In this document: one piece after another, positions 25,383 to 34,719 of the stretch
How the letters are laid out: each line of letters starts with the position of its first letter
Position numbering within the stretch: the first letter of the stretch is position 1
Assembly (NCBI GenBank): GCA_944326475.1
Contig: CALVEC010000009.1
Location: 18,684 to 82,683, forward strand
Direction of reading: 5' to 3'
Source of the DNA: Candidatus Gastranaerophilales bacterium
GTDB taxonomy: Bacteria; Cyanobacteriota; Vampirovibrionia; Gastranaerophilales; Gastranaerophilaceae
DNA length: 64,000 nt
Notes under the pieces: model-generated
Seen by the model: only the letters and a program-made list of their open reading frames with translations
Told to the model about the DNA's origin: nothing
The model's database searches: none
Translations under genes and position numbers: made by a program

Positions 25383-26189
25383 ATGGGGATGAGAGGTTCT
25401 AAATTGAATTTTCCGGCAATAATTGCTATTGTACTGGCTGTTTTTATAATCTTGTTCGGACATAATTCCGATTCTGCTGCAATGATTTCTCTCATTCAGC
25501 CGTCTGCTGTTTTGATAGTTTTGGGCGGGACATTTTGTGCTTCGTTACTGAATTTCAATATGTCGACGCTTAAAAATGCATTCAAAGCATCTCTGGATGT
25601 GTTTTCCAACAGGCATCCTTCTCATATAAAAGTTATTGATGAAATAATTTTTCTGTCTCATCAATCCAGAAAAAACGGGCTTTTGGCACTCAGTCAGTAC
25701 ATTGACAATATTCAGGATCCTTTTTTAAAAAGAGGGGTTCAACTGTCTGTTGATTATAACAACCCTCAGATGATTTATGACATATTAAAGGCTGAGATTT
25801 CCTTTACAGAGGAAGAAGAATTGATAAATTCAAGGGTTTTTGAGGCATTGGGCGGTTACGCTCCTACGTTTGGAATAGTTGGTGCTGTTATGGGGTTGAT
25901 TCAAATTATGAGTTATATCCAGCAGCCTGAAATATTGGCACAAGGTATAGCAACGGCTTTTGTTTCAACTCTTTACGGAGTTGGTTTTGCAAATCTTCTT
26001 TTCCTGCCGATAGCGGGTAAGTTAAAGCTTAACCTCAGGGAAAAGGTATTGTTACAAGAAATTATTTTGCAGGGGATTGTTTCAATACAAATGCAGGAAG
26101 CGCCGATGGTTATTGAGGAAAAACTTCTTGCATATTTAAAATATCACGATAGAGAGCATAATCTAAAACAGATATACGGGCATAAATAA
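25383..26189 (+). CDS. motA: flagellar motor stator protein MotA
   Basis: Proton channel subunit around MotB in the inner membrane. Four membrane helices: about 10-28, 36-55, then 155-178 and 190-212. The conserved PTFGIVGAVMGL segment starts helix 3. Alternative in-frame starts are GTG 25347 and ATGs at 25362, 25383 and 25389. The ATG at 25383 gives the usual short N-terminus before helix 1; 25389 is equally possible. No strong ribosome site. First gene of motA-motB-fliL-fliM-fliN. Confidence 0.93.
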   Translation: MGMRGSKLNFPAIIAIVLAVFIILFGHNSDSAAMISLIQPSAVLIVLGGTFCASLLNFNMSTLKNAFKASLDVFSNRHPSHIKVIDEIIFLSHQSRKNGLLALSQYIDNIQDPFLKRGVQLSVDYNNPQMIYDILKAEISFTEEEELINSRVFEALGGYAPTFGIVGAVMGLIQIMSYIQQPEILAQGIATAFVSTLYGVGFANLLFLPIAGKLKLNLREKVLLQEIILQGIVSIQMQEAPMVIEEKLLAYLKYHDREHNLKQIYGHK

Positions 26190-26924
26190 ATGAGAAATGA
26201 TTATTATTCAAATTCTAATGACTATATAAACCGCTGGGTCATATCCTATGCGGATTTTGTGACTATGCTTTTGGCGCTGTTTATGGTAATGTTTGCGGTT
26301 AACGGTATGGATGCAAAACATATAAAAGACGTTAATAAGTCTATTGAAAAAGTTTTTGCCCAGCCTCAGGCTGCTCAGACAGAAGAAAATGTTAAGAATT
26401 CTGAAATTTTGCAAAATGATGATTCAATACTTGAGGATGACGGAAAGACAATTCTGGAAGGCAAAGACGGCATATTGGAATCAGAACAGATTCTGGAAAA
26501 GTTAAAAGACAATATTGACATAAATAACAGTACAACTGTACTTAAAGAGCCTCGGGGCGTGGTTATCAGGCTTAATGACACCATGCTTTTTGATCAAGGT
26601 TCTGCTATAATAAAATCAGAGGCTTTATCTACATTGGAAAGTATATCTGAAAAGCTTAGAGAATTTGACAATCCCATACTGATAGAAGGACATACGGATT
26701 CCACTCCGATAAAGAATGAAAAATATCCGTCAAACTGGGAATTGTCTACAGCAAGAGCAACAAATATAATTTCCTACCTTGTAGAAAAACAGAATTTTCC
26801 GCCAAACAGGCTTTCCGCCGTTGGCTATGGGGAATATATGCCGGTTGCAGATAATAATACACCGCAAAATAAAGCTAAAAACAGACGAGTTGATATAATA
26901 ATTCTAAGTTCGGATAAGAAATAA
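26190..26924 (+). CDS. motB: flagellar motor stator protein MotB
   Basis: The ATG follows the motA stop with no gap. One N-terminal helix (about 16-38) carries the proton-accepting Asp (D22 in SYADFVTMLLALFMVMFAV). The acidic linker contains an Ile/Leu repeat. The C-terminal OmpA-like peptidoglycan-binding domain (about 125-240) has IEGHTDSTPI and NRRVDI. 244 aa, normal. Confidence 0.97.
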   Translation: MRNDYYSNSNDYINRWVISYADFVTMLLALFMVMFAVNGMDAKHIKDVNKSIEKVFAQPQAAQTEENVKNSEILQNDDSILEDDGKTILEGKDGILESEQILEKLKDNIDINNSTTVLKEPRGVVIRLNDTMLFDQGSAIIKSEALSTLESISEKLREFDNPILIEGHTDSTPIKNEKYPSNWELSTARATNIISYLVEKQNFPPNRLSAVGYGEYMPVADNNTPQNKAKNRRVDIIILSSDKK

Positions 26925-26938
26925 TTGGAGAACGGGAT

Positions 26939-27562
26939 ATGGCAAAACCTCAAAGAAAAGAAGATGTAAAACCAGATAAAGAAAAACAACAGCAGCAGGA
27001 AGGCGGCGGCTCGAGTTCCCTTATTATTAATATAGTTACAACAGCAATAATTTGTGTGATTTTTATAGGGGTAAATTACTTTTTGCAGTCAAATTTGCTT
27101 ACAAATCACCTTAAAGCAGTGACAGCGGAGCAAACAGAAGACGATTCCGAAGAAAATCTGGACAAACCTCAAAAGGGTATTGTTGTGGAACTCGGTGATT
27201 TTACAATGAATCTTAGCGATATAGAACCGAGAAGATATTTAAAAGCAGAAGTTGCCATAGAAGTTACAAATCCGGAACCGTTGCCTGAGGAAGAACCGCA
27301 GAAAGCATCCGGCGGGCATGGCGGTCATGGCGCATCTGCACCAAAAAGTCCGCAAGATGCTATTATAGAAGAAATGGAACAGTACAAACCCGCTATAAGG
27401 GATGCAGTAATTACAGTTCTTTCCAGCAAAACTTCTGATGAATTGTCGACAACAGCAGGCAAAGAGCTTGCAAAACAGCAGATTGCCGAATCTGTCAACG
27501 GTATATTTGACGGAGAACGCGAAGTTATCAGAGTCAGCTTCGGTCAATTTATAATGCAGTAG
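26939..27562 (+). CDS. fliL: flagellar basal-body protein FliL
   Basis: 207 aa. Charged N-tail, membrane helix at about 28-49, then the periplasmic FliL domain with the VVELGDFTMNLSD start and the RVSFGQFIMQ end typical of the family. An insert rich in Glu, Pro, Gly and His (about 110-135, with GGHGGHG) interrupts the domain and is unusual. FliL surrounds the stator and modulates motor load. GGAG ribosome site. Confidence 0.92.
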   Translation: MAKPQRKEDVKPDKEKQQQQEGGGSSSLIINIVTTAIICVIFIGVNYFLQSNLLTNHLKAVTAEQTEDDSEENLDKPQKGIVVELGDFTMNLSDIEPRRYLKAEVAIEVTNPEPLPEEEPQKASGGHGGHGASAPKSPQDAIIEEMEQYKPAIRDAVITVLSSKTSDELSTTAGKELAKQQIAESVNGIFDGEREVIRVSFGQFIMQ

Positions 27563-27576
27563 AGGAGAGGTATAAA

Positions 27577-28623
27577 ATGTCTGATTCAGAAAATTCTCAA
27601 TCAGAAAATTTCAAACAAAGCGCGATTCTTGGCGAGGATATGTCAGGAATGCCTTTTGACGCTGCTGATAAAGATATGTTTTTAAACCTCTATGATGCTG
27701 CAGAAGAATATAAAAAGGGTTATAAACTTTACAACTTCAGAAGACCTGACAAATTTTCAAAAGACCATTTAAGAGGGCTGCAGGATATTCACAGAGAATT
27801 TTCAAGACAGCTTGCGCTTGTTTTGACAGCATATCTTCGTATGCATCTTGAAGTTGATGTAGTTTCTGTTGACCAGCTTACTTACGATGAATTTATGCGC
27901 TCCATTCCAAATCCCTTATCAATTGCGATTTTTGAACTTAATCCTCTGCCGGGTCAAATTCTGCTGGGTATAAGTTTTGAAGTTCTTTCCAGTATGGTTG
28001 ACCGTATGCTGGGCGGCGTGGGGGCTGTGGAATCAAAAGTCAGAGAGCTTACGGATGTAGAAGAATCTCTTGTTAAAAAGATGATTGAAAGAACCATCCA
28101 AACCCTTGAAGAAGCCTGGTCTCACATTATTCCGGTCGAAAGCCATCTTATTGGCATGGACAACAACTATTCCGGTATTCAGGTTGCGACACCAGGTGAA
28201 ATTGTTGCTCTGATTACTCTTGAAGTGCACATTGCCGGAAGACATTACGGACTTATAAACCTTTGTTTCCCGTATCCTGTTTTGGAAAATATTCTCTCTC
28301 AGTTAACAACCCAGCATATTTTCCAGACAAAAGGTATTATTGCAACATCTGAAGAACGTCAAAAAATGATAGAAAAATTGAACACATCGCTGGTTGATAT
28401 AAACGTTCTTTTCGGACAAACCGATATAACAATGCGGGACTTTTTGGATTTAAAGGTTAACGATGTCATAAAGCTTGACAATTTTTCAAATGAAGATTTA
28501 ATTGTGAAGGTAAACAATGAACGTAAATTTTACGCAAGACCGGGAAGAATAAAAGATAAAATTTGTGTTAAAATAACCGATAGATACGATTACTATGTAA
28601 ATGCTCTGAAACGCTATTTTTAG
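27577..28623 (+). CDS. fliM: flagellar motor switch protein FliM
   Basis: 348 aa. N-terminal CheY-binding part, the middle CheC-like domain with the LLGISFEVLSSMVDRMLGG block, and a C-terminal SpoA domain (about 270-348: VDINVLFGQTDITMRDFLDL). Middle ring of the rotor switch. AGGAGAGG site. The extreme N-terminus does not show a perfect EIDALL-type CheY peptide; ILGEDMS is present in its place. Confidence 0.96.
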   Translation: MSDSENSQSENFKQSAILGEDMSGMPFDAADKDMFLNLYDAAEEYKKGYKLYNFRRPDKFSKDHLRGLQDIHREFSRQLALVLTAYLRMHLEVDVVSVDQLTYDEFMRSIPNPLSIAIFELNPLPGQILLGISFEVLSSMVDRMLGGVGAVESKVRELTDVEESLVKKMIERTIQTLEEAWSHIIPVESHLIGMDNNYSGIQVATPGEIVALITLEVHIAGRHYGLINLCFPYPVLENILSQLTTQHIFQTKGIIATSEERQKMIEKLNTSLVDINVLFGQTDITMRDFLDLKVNDVIKLDNFSNEDLIVKVNNERKFYARPGRIKDKICVKITDRYDYYVNALKRYF

Positions 28624-28635
28624 AAAGGATTTCCA

Positions 28636-29190
28636 ATGTCAGAAGATAAAATGCCAAACGATGATTTGAATAACGAATATAACCAGGATTTTTCTAATGA
28701 TTTCAATACCGGACTTCCTGAAGATAATAGCCCGATATCTGATTCTGCGGATGTTCCGCCTGCGAAAGATAATGCGCCCGAACCTCAAAAATATGATTTT
28801 GAGGAGGTTTCTCACGAATCTGAACCGAAAGAAGTCAGACTGGAGCAAGAATCAAATATTGATGAGCCGGTAACGGTAAGACCGGTTGAGTTTGCGCCTT
28901 TTGACAGCTATACTCCGACAAATACCGATACAAACAGAAATCTTGAGCTTTTAATGGACATAAAGCTTGAGCTTACGGTAGAACTCGGAAGATGCCACCT
29001 TCCTGTCAAAAAAGTCCTTGAACTTACAAGAGGCTCTATTATTGAACTTGATAAGGTTGCAGGGGAGTCTGTTGAGCTTTATGCAAACGGAAAACATGTT
29101 GCAAACGGAGAAGTTGTTGTTATTGAAGACAACTTCGGGCTTAGAATCACAAGTATTACAGACCCTGAGGAAAGAATAAAAAGTATTTAA
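28636..29190 (+). CDS. fliN: flagellar motor switch protein FliN
   Basis: 184 aa: an acidic Pro/Asp/Glu-rich head (about 1-95) followed by the SpoA/FliN domain (about 100-184) with DIKLELTVELGRCHLPVKKV, LTRGSIIELDKVAGE and the GEVVVIEDNFGLRI end. The long head is typical of cyanobacterial-side and clostridial FliN/FliY proteins, but there is no CheC domain. AGAAAGG site. Overlaps the convergent murQ by 4 bp. Confidence 0.95.
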   Translation: MSEDKMPNDDLNNEYNQDFSNDFNTGLPEDNSPISDSADVPPAKDNAPEPQKYDFEEVSHESEPKEVRLEQESNIDEPVTVRPVEFAPFDSYTPTNTDTNRNLELLMDIKLELTVELGRCHLPVKKVLELTRGSIIELDKVAGESVELYANGKHVANGEVVVIEDNFGLRITSITDPEERIKSI

Positions 29191-30083
29191 TCTAAAGCAG
29201 CAAAGACTTTTCGTAAAATGCCGTTATTTTGTTCAAGAAGTTCCGACGCTTTTTGGGAAGTTATATTGTATTTAATCTGCAAAATTGAGTTTTTTACGTC
29301 ATAGTTGTTTAAGGTGAGGATTTTTTGCGCTTGTTCCCCGCTGCATTTTGTAATGGCTGAAACAATACGAACTGCACGGTTTTTCAGTTTGTCATTCGTC
29401 GCTTTAACATCTATCATATAGTTTTTGTACGTTTTTCCGATTTTTACCATGGAGGCGGTTGTCAGCATATTCAAAATCATTTTTTGTGCAGTGCCTGCTT
29501 TCATCCTCGTTGAACCGGAGATGGCTTCTGCGCCTGTATCAACAAAAATAAAGCAGTCGGAAAATTCTTTCATTTTTGCATTTTTATTGGATGATATGCT
29601 TATTGTTTTGCTGCCGTTTGTTTTTGCAAGCTCCAGTATTTTTACGACATAGTTGGCGTTTCCCGAGGCAGAAATACAAACTACTGTATCATTTTTAGTT
29701 ATTTCTTTGTCAGAAAAATCTTTTTTTGCTAGTTCAATCGAATCTTCGGCGCCTTCTGCCGCTGTTTTTATTGCAGCATCACCGCCTGCTATTATTCCCT
29801 GAACCATAGACGGGTCGGTGTTAAAGGTCGGCGGGCATTCCGATGCGTCCAGAATCCCGAGTCTTCCGCTGGTTCCTGCACCAAAATATAACAGACGTCC
29901 TCCGTTTTGAAAATTATTGCTTATAATGTCAACTGCCTGTGCAATTTGAGGCAAAGCTTTTTGTACCGCAAGCGCTACTTTTAAATCTTCATTATTAATA
30001 AGTGTTACAATTCCGAGACTATCGGCTAAATCAATGTTTTCTGTATTTTTATTCAAATTTTCAGTTGATATTGTATCTGTCAT
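29187..30083 (-). CDS. murQ: N-acetylmuramic acid 6-phosphate etherase
   Basis: Cleaves lactate from MurNAc-6-P to give GlcNAc-6-P in cell-wall recycling. SIS fold with GAGTSGRLGILDASECPPTF and GGDAAI, then TGAEAISGSTRMKAGTAQKMILN. 298 aa. It is 9 bp downstream of anmK, whose product it uses. The last codons overlap fliN. Confidence 0.96.
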   Translation of the reverse strand: MTDTISTENLNKNTENIDLADSLGIVTLINNEDLKVALAVQKALPQIAQAVDIISNNFQNGGRLLYFGAGTSGRLGILDASECPPTFNTDPSMVQGIIAGGDAAIKTAAEGAEDSIELAKKDFSDKEITKNDTVVCISASGNANYVVKILELAKTNGSKTISISSNKNAKMKEFSDCFIFVDTGAEAISGSTRMKAGTAQKMILNMLTTASMVKIGKTYKNYMIDVKATNDKLKNRAVRIVSAITKCSGEQAQKILTLNNYDVKNSILQIKYNITSQKASELLEQNNGILRKVFAALD

Positions 30084-30092
30084 AATTCATTC

Positions 30093-31223
30093 TCAATAAG
30101 CTATTTCACCCATTGCAACCCGTTTAGCTGCACCGGTGCAGATGGGAAGGTTGTTTGGTATTTTGTTAATTGTGCAATATCCCAAAAGTGCAAAGGAAAT
30201 TGCCTCTTTAAATTTGTCGTTTATATTAAAATCAGCATGGGTTTTTACGGGAATATGCCCGAAATATTTTTTAAGCAATCCTGTTAAAAACTTGTTGTAA
30301 GCTCCGCCACCGCCGATTACTATTTCTTTTATTCCGGTTTTAGGAAGAACAAAACGGTTGTATGCGTCGAAAATGGTTTTTGCGCTCAATGCGCTTATCG
30401 TGGCAATAATATCACACTTGTTAAGGGGTGCATTTTGCAGGATTCTTTCCGCATAAAGGTCGTTAAACAGTTCCCTTCCGGTTGTTTTGGGCGGGTTAAG
30501 TGCATAGTAAGGCTCTTTTAAGAGCATCTCCAGCCAATCTTCATCAATAACCCCGCTGCAGGCAATACGTCCGTCCTTGTCATAAGGAATGTCAAAATAT
30601 TTTTTCATGCAATAATCAATCAGCATATTACCCGGACCTGTATCGAACGCAAAGGTTTTACATTCAGGTGATAAAACGGTTACATTTGCTATACCGCCTA
30701 TATTCTGGATACATCTTGGAATTTTGCGTCCGAATATGAGTTCATCTGCAAACGGAACAAGCGGTGCGCCTTGTCCTCCTGCTGCAATATCTCTGGTTCT
30801 GAAATTTCCGACAGTTGTTACTCCTGTATTTTCTGCAATAACTGAAATATTTCCGATTTGCAGAGTAGAGCCTGTAGAAATCCCTGCACAGTTTACCGGA
30901 GTCGGATGGTGAAAGACGGTTTGCCCGTGAGACGCTATAAAATCTACACCGGATTGACTTATTCCAGTTTTTTCAATCAGTTCGTTTGCGCATTTTGCGA
31001 ACAGTTTTCCGACCGCAAAATCCATATAACAAATATCCTCTGTTTTTCCGTTATTGTTTGCTATATTTAAAAGCTTTTCTCTTATTTCCTCAGGATAGTC
31101 CAGTGCATGACCTGCAATAAATTCAAATTTTAAATCATCATATATTTTTACAAGGCAGGCGTCTATGCCGTCCGCAGACGTTCCTGACATCATACCGATA
31201 GCTGTTTTGTAACCATTGTTCAT
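30093..31223 (-). CDS. anmK: anhydro-N-acetylmuramic acid kinase
   Basis: Phosphorylates and opens 1,6-anhydro-MurNAc. GMMSGTSADGID near the N-terminus, ASHGQTVFHHP, NIGGIANVT and the GPGNMLID block. A TTG at 31250 could add nine residues, but the ATG at 31223 gives the normal family N-terminus and sits 7 bp after a perfect TATAAT, with no ribosome site. The mRNA is therefore likely leaderless. Operon with murQ. Confidence 0.95.
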   Translation of the reverse strand: MNNGYKTAIGMMSGTSADGIDACLVKIYDDLKFEFIAGHALDYPEEIREKLLNIANNNGKTEDICYMDFAVGKLFAKCANELIEKTGISQSGVDFIASHGQTVFHHPTPVNCAGISTGSTLQIGNISVIAENTGVTTVGNFRTRDIAAGGQGAPLVPFADELIFGRKIPRCIQNIGGIANVTVLSPECKTFAFDTGPGNMLIDYCMKKYFDIPYDKDGRIACSGVIDEDWLEMLLKEPYYALNPPKTTGRELFNDLYAERILQNAPLNKCDIIATISALSAKTIFDAYNRFVLPKTGIKEIVIGGGGAYNKFLTGLLKKYFGHIPVKTHADFNINDKFKEAISFALLGYCTINKIPNNLPICTGAAKRVAMGEIAY

Positions 31224-31230
31224 ACAATCG

Positions 31231-31260
31231 ATTATACTCTTTAATAACAAATTTTAACAA
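31231..31260 (-). promoter_or_regulatory. anmK promoter (TTGTTA, 18 bp, TATAAT)
   Basis: On the reverse strand TTGTTA (31260-31255), 18-bp spacer and TATAAT (31236-31231). Transcription should start at about the A of the anmK ATG. Confidence 0.6.
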
Positions 31261-31265
31261 GCAGC

Positions 31266-31294
31266 TTCTCAAAAAAGTTTGCTTGCGTTAGAAT
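31266..31294 (+). promoter_or_regulatory. prfA promoter (TTCTCA, 17 bp, TAGAAT)
   Basis: TTCTCA at 31266-31271, 17-bp spacer, TAGAAT at 31289-31294, then 9 bp to the prfA ATG. No Shine-Dalgarno fits in between. Confidence 0.5.
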
Positions 31295-31303
31295 AGTTAC
31301 ACT

Positions 31304-32386
31304 ATGAAAGATATGCTAGATAAAATTCTCGAAATTGAGAAAAAATATATTGAATTGGGTACAACATTGTCAGATCCTGACGTTATTCACGACTACGAAA
31401 AATTCAGAGATCTCTCCAAACAGAGAAAAGCTATGGAAGAAACCGTAGAAGTTTATCGTGAATGGAAAAAGAACGAAGAAGCAATTTCTGATGCAAAAGA
31501 ACTCATAAAATCAGAATCAGACGAAGAAATGAAAGAGTTCCTGAAAACAGAAATGGCTGAAAATGAAAAAAGGAATCAGGAACTTGAAGAAAGAATGAAA
31601 GTTCTTTTGCTGCCGAGAGACCCGATGGATGACAAGGATATTATGCTTGAGATTCGCGGAGGCGCCGGCGGAGACGAGGCAAATATATTTGCCGGAGACC
31701 TTATGCGTATGTACTTAAGATACGCTGACAAGCAGGGTTGGCAGACAAAAATTCTCAGCATGACGGAATGTGAAGCCGGCGGAGTTTCGGAAGTTATTAT
31801 TTCAATGAAGGGTGACAGCCTGTATTCAAAACTGAAATACGAATCAGGCGTACACAGAGTTCAAAGAGTCCCCCAAACTGAATCTCAAGGGCGTGTACAT
31901 ACGTCTACCGCGACGGTTGCTGTTATGCCTGAGGTTGATGATGTGGAAATTGAGCTTAATCCTGCGGATTTGGAAATTTCAACAGCACGTTCCGGCGGTG
32001 CCGGCGGTCAAAACGTCAATAAAGTCGAGACTGCTGTCCGCGTGTTTCACAAACCGAGCGGCATAATGATTTTCTGCACTGAAGAACGTTCGCAGCTGCA
32101 GAACAAAGAACGTGCCCTCCAGATTTTGAAAGCAAAATTATACGATATTGAAACCCAGAAACAAATGCAGGAAATCACCGACCTTAGACGCTCTCAAGTC
32201 GGTACGGGCGATCGTTCGGAACGTATCAGAACATACAACTTTCCTCAGGGAAGGCTGACTGACCATAGAATCGGACAAAACCTTAACGTATGGACTGTTA
32301 TTGACGGTGATTTGGATGAATTGATTAATCTTCTGATAGAACACGACCAGAAGTTGAAATTAGAGAAATTGGCACAGATAGGATGA
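31304..32386 (+). CDS. prfA: peptide chain release factor 1
   Basis: Reads UAA and UAG stops. 360 aa. PxT anticodon tripeptide as PQT at residues 190-192, catalytic GGQ at 234-236 in [13 protein letters not shown], and [11 protein letters not shown]. The Gln in the middle of the PxT is a small variation from the common PAT or PVT. The start has no ribosome site and lies 9 bp after a -10 box. The stop overlaps the next start as ATGA. Confidence 0.97.
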   Translation: MKDMLDKILEIEKKYIELGTTLSDPDVIHDYEKFRDLSKQRKAMEETVEVYREWKKNEEAISDAKELIKSESDEEMKEFLKTEMAENEKRNQELEERMKVLLLPRDPMDDKDIMLEIRGGAGGDEANIFAGDLMRMYLRYADKQGWQTKILSMTECEAGGVSEVIISMKGDSLYSKLKYESGVHRVQRVPQTESQGRVHTSTATVAVMPEVDDVEIELNPADLEISTARSGGAGGQNVNKVETAVRVFHKPSGIMIFCTEERSQLQNKERALQILKAKLYDIETQKQMQEITDLRRSQVGTGDRSERIRTYNFPQGRLTDHRIGQNLNVWTVIDGDLDELINLLIEHDQKLKLEKLAQIG

Positions 32387-33180
32387 TTATAGAACATCAA
32401 CATATTATAGCGTTTTTGCTCACGCTTATTGCAGGGCTGGCAACAGTTCTTGGCGGTACTGTTTCCTTTTTTGTAAAGAGAAGCAATCTCAGAATGCTTG
32501 CGACGGGGCTTGGATTCTCAGCAGGTGTTATGATTTATATGGCATTGACGGAAATTCTAAAAGATTCCCGTTCTTTTACTGAAATATATTTTGGAAATAA
32601 AGCCGCGCTGATTACATTCTTAGGGTTTTTCTGCGGTATTATAATTGCAGGTTTGATTGATTACTTTTTACCGGCGCATTTTGGCGACGAGCTTATTGAT
32701 AAAAACCCGGAAAATATCTCCGAGGAAGATGCAAAAATAAAAAAAGCCGGTTTGTTGACAGCAATTGCTATTTCACTGCATCGTTTTCCCGAGGGGCTTA
32801 CAATGTTTCTTGTTGCAAGTACAAATGTAAAACTGGGTATTCCGCTTGCTATTGCAATAGCAATTCACAACCTGCCCGAGGGAATAGCCATAGGGCTTCC
32901 TATGTACCAGGCGACAGGTAAAAAGAGAATGGCAATGCTTTTTTCATTGATTGCAGGTATTTCCGGACCAATCGGTGCTATTATCGGGTTTGGATTGATA
33001 AAAATATTTATGCCGCAGATGGCTATAGGCATTCTGTTTTCAATAGTTGCGGGCATTATGGTTTATATCTCGCTTGATACTTTGTTGCCGACGGCTCGGG
33101 AATACGGAGAAAATCACGATGTTATGGCGGGGATTTTTTCGGGCATGTTCTTTATCGGAGCAGGATTGCTTCTTGTTTAA
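32383..33180 (+). CDS. zupT: ZIP-family divalent metal transporter (ZupT-like)
   Basis: 265 aa, eight hydrophobic helices. The two metal-binding helix motifs are HRFPEG (about residue 136, usually HNFPEG) and HNLPEG (about 166). The N-to-R change in the first motif is a visible deviation at a metal-site position. Imports Zn, Fe or Mn in characterised relatives. Translationally coupled to prfA by ATGA overlap. Confidence 0.93.
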   Translation: MIIEHQHIIAFLLTLIAGLATVLGGTVSFFVKRSNLRMLATGLGFSAGVMIYMALTEILKDSRSFTEIYFGNKAALITFLGFFCGIIIAGLIDYFLPAHFGDELIDKNPENISEEDAKIKKAGLLTAIAISLHRFPEGLTMFLVASTNVKLGIPLAIAIAIHNLPEGIAIGLPMYQATGKKRMAMLFSLIAGISGPIGAIIGFGLIKIFMPQMAIGILFSIVAGIMVYISLDTLLPTAREYGENHDVMAGIFSGMFFIGAGLLLV

Positions 33181-33239
33181 AAAATAGCTTACAATATTAC
33201 TTTTCATAAATTTTCACCCCCAAAATTTAAGGAGCTGAT

Positions 33240-33479
33240 ATGAAAATAACAGGGATAAAAAATTTTTATGAAACGCAAATAAAACCCCCTTACAAACAGA
33301 TTAAATATACCGGTTATGCGGCGCTGGCTGCGACTGCAGGGTGTCTTATAAAAACAAAACAGAGAAGTTTGCACAAAACTTTCGGTGTGCTTAGCGGAGT
33401 GTTTGGTTTGGCGCATTTGGGGCTGATAAAGTATTGCAGGTCGCGGTCGGTGAATGCCGCTCAAAAAAATAAAAAATAG
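33240..33479 (+). CDS. small hydrophobic protein, 79 aa
   Basis: AAGGAG at good spacing precedes the ATG. Residues 23-40 (YTGYAALAATAGCLI) and 47-64 are hydrophobic, flanked by Lys/Arg, suggesting two short membrane helices. An overlapping frame on the other strand has no ribosome site and is rejected. Function unknown. Confidence 0.6.
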   Translation: MKITGIKNFYETQIKPPYKQIKYTGYAALAATAGCLIKTKQRSLHKTFGVLSGVFGLAHLGLIKYCRSRSVNAAQKNKK

Positions 33480-33566
33480 AATAAAAAGACAATTATTTTA
33501 CCTTCTTTGTTTTTAATAAATTGTCAATTATAATAAAGATATATATTAAATTTTGATAGATTTACC

Positions 33567-34019
33567 ATGCAAATAAAAGAAATAACAGACAATAAAAAAC
33601 AGTATTTGGAGCTTTTGCTTGTCGGAGATGAGCAGGAGAGCATGATTGATAAATATTTGCAAAATGGTACTATGTTCGTGCTTTTTGACGACAATCCCAG
33701 AGCGGTATGTGTAGTTATGCAAAAATATCCTACGGTTTTGGAGATTAAAAATCTGGCTGTTGCACCTGCATATCAGAAACGGGGATATGGCAGCTATATG
33801 CTTAACCATATTTTTAAAACTTACAAAAATACTATGAATACAATACTTGTCGGCACCGGGGAGAATGAAAACACTATCTCTTTTTATATAAAAAACGGGT
33901 TTGTGTATTCTCACAAAATAGAAAACTTTTTTGTTGAAAATTATGATCGTCCGATTTTTGAAAACGGCAGGCAGCTTAAGGATATGATTTATTTTAAATT
34001 ATCTTTTAAGCAGTTTTAG
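33567..34019 (+). CDS. GNAT-family N-acetyltransferase
   Basis: 150 aa. The acetyl-CoA binding signature is NLAVAPAYQKRGYGSYML (Q/RxxGxG/A as QKRGYG) at about residues 72-89, followed by GTGENENTISFYIKNGF. Substrate unknown. A TTGTCA (33521-33526) and TATATT (33542-33547) upstream may be its promoter. There is no clear ribosome site. The 3' end overlaps the convergent alkD-like gene by 21 bp. Confidence 0.9.
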   Translation: MQIKEITDNKKQYLELLLVGDEQESMIDKYLQNGTMFVLFDDNPRAVCVVMQKYPTVLEIKNLAVAPAYQKRGYGSYMLNHIFKTYKNTMNTILVGTGENENTISFYIKNGFVYSHKIENFFVENYDRPIFENGRQLKDMIYFKLSFKQF

Positions 34020-34685
34020 CTGTTGTTTTACGGCTTTATCCACCCGATAAGATTCGCAGATTTTCTGAATGGATTTGTTGTATGTAAAGTTGTCGATTTT
34101 TGTATTTTTTAGAAATTTAAGTGTTTCTTCGGGATATTTTATAAAACAAATCGAAAGAAGCCAGGCGGCACCCATTCTTGCATAATACTTATCGCATTTG
34201 AAAATCTCAGCCAGCGAGAATATATCGTTCAAGTATTTTTTTTCTATAAAATAATTCAACATCATAACGTGTGCAAATCGAATCTCATATTCTTTTTCAG
34301 AATGAGCATATTTGTTTACGATATTCCAGACGGCGTCTTTGTGTGTTTTTGCGTATTTTAAGCTGCAGCAAAAACAGTCACACACAGACCAGTTGTCAAT
34401 TTTGGGAATAAAATCAGTTATTTTTTCTAAAATATCTGCGTTATCAGATTCTTTTAAAAGACCGATAACCATTGCTTGAAGCAGTTTTTCCTCAAAATAT
34501 ACGGGACTGCCGGCAATAAAACTTTGCCAATCGTCCTTGTATATTTCTTTTGCTATTTTTCTCAAAACAGGCAGCCGTACCCCGAGAATGCCTTTTACTC
34601 CCGGAAGCAATGATGAAGAAAACTTCTGATATTTTTTATCAGCTTCATTTTTTAGCCTTTTTTGTATTTTTGCGGATATATTCAT
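33999..34685 (-). CDS. DNA alkylation repair protein, AlkD/HEAT-like
   Basis: 228 aa all-helical protein of the AlkD family (DNA glycosylase fold built of HEAT-like repeats). Visible: LLPGVKGILGVRLPVLRKIAKE, DNWSVCDCF, and the RFAHVMMLNYF and YYARMGAAWLLS repeats. D and W of the DNWxxxD block match the alkyl-base site region. The start ATG has no Shine-Dalgarno. A CAGAAT 6 bp upstream could again be a -10 box. Confidence 0.88.
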   Translation of the reverse strand: MNISAKIQKRLKNEADKKYQKFSSSLLPGVKGILGVRLPVLRKIAKEIYKDDWQSFIAGSPVYFEEKLLQAMVIGLLKESDNADILEKITDFIPKIDNWSVCDCFCCSLKYAKTHKDAVWNIVNKYAHSEKEYEIRFAHVMMLNYFIEKKYLNDIFSLAEIFKCDKYYARMGAAWLLSICFIKYPEETLKFLKNTKIDNFTYNKSIQKICESYRVDKAVKQQLKLLKR

Positions 34686-34719
34686 ATACTAATTCTGCAT
34701 TTTTTGATACTGAATTTGT

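Noticed and set aside
33546..33914. Minus-strand frame of 122 aa antisense to the acetyltransferase gene
   Set aside because: No ribosome site, unlike the GNAT signature on the plus strand. A shadow frame.
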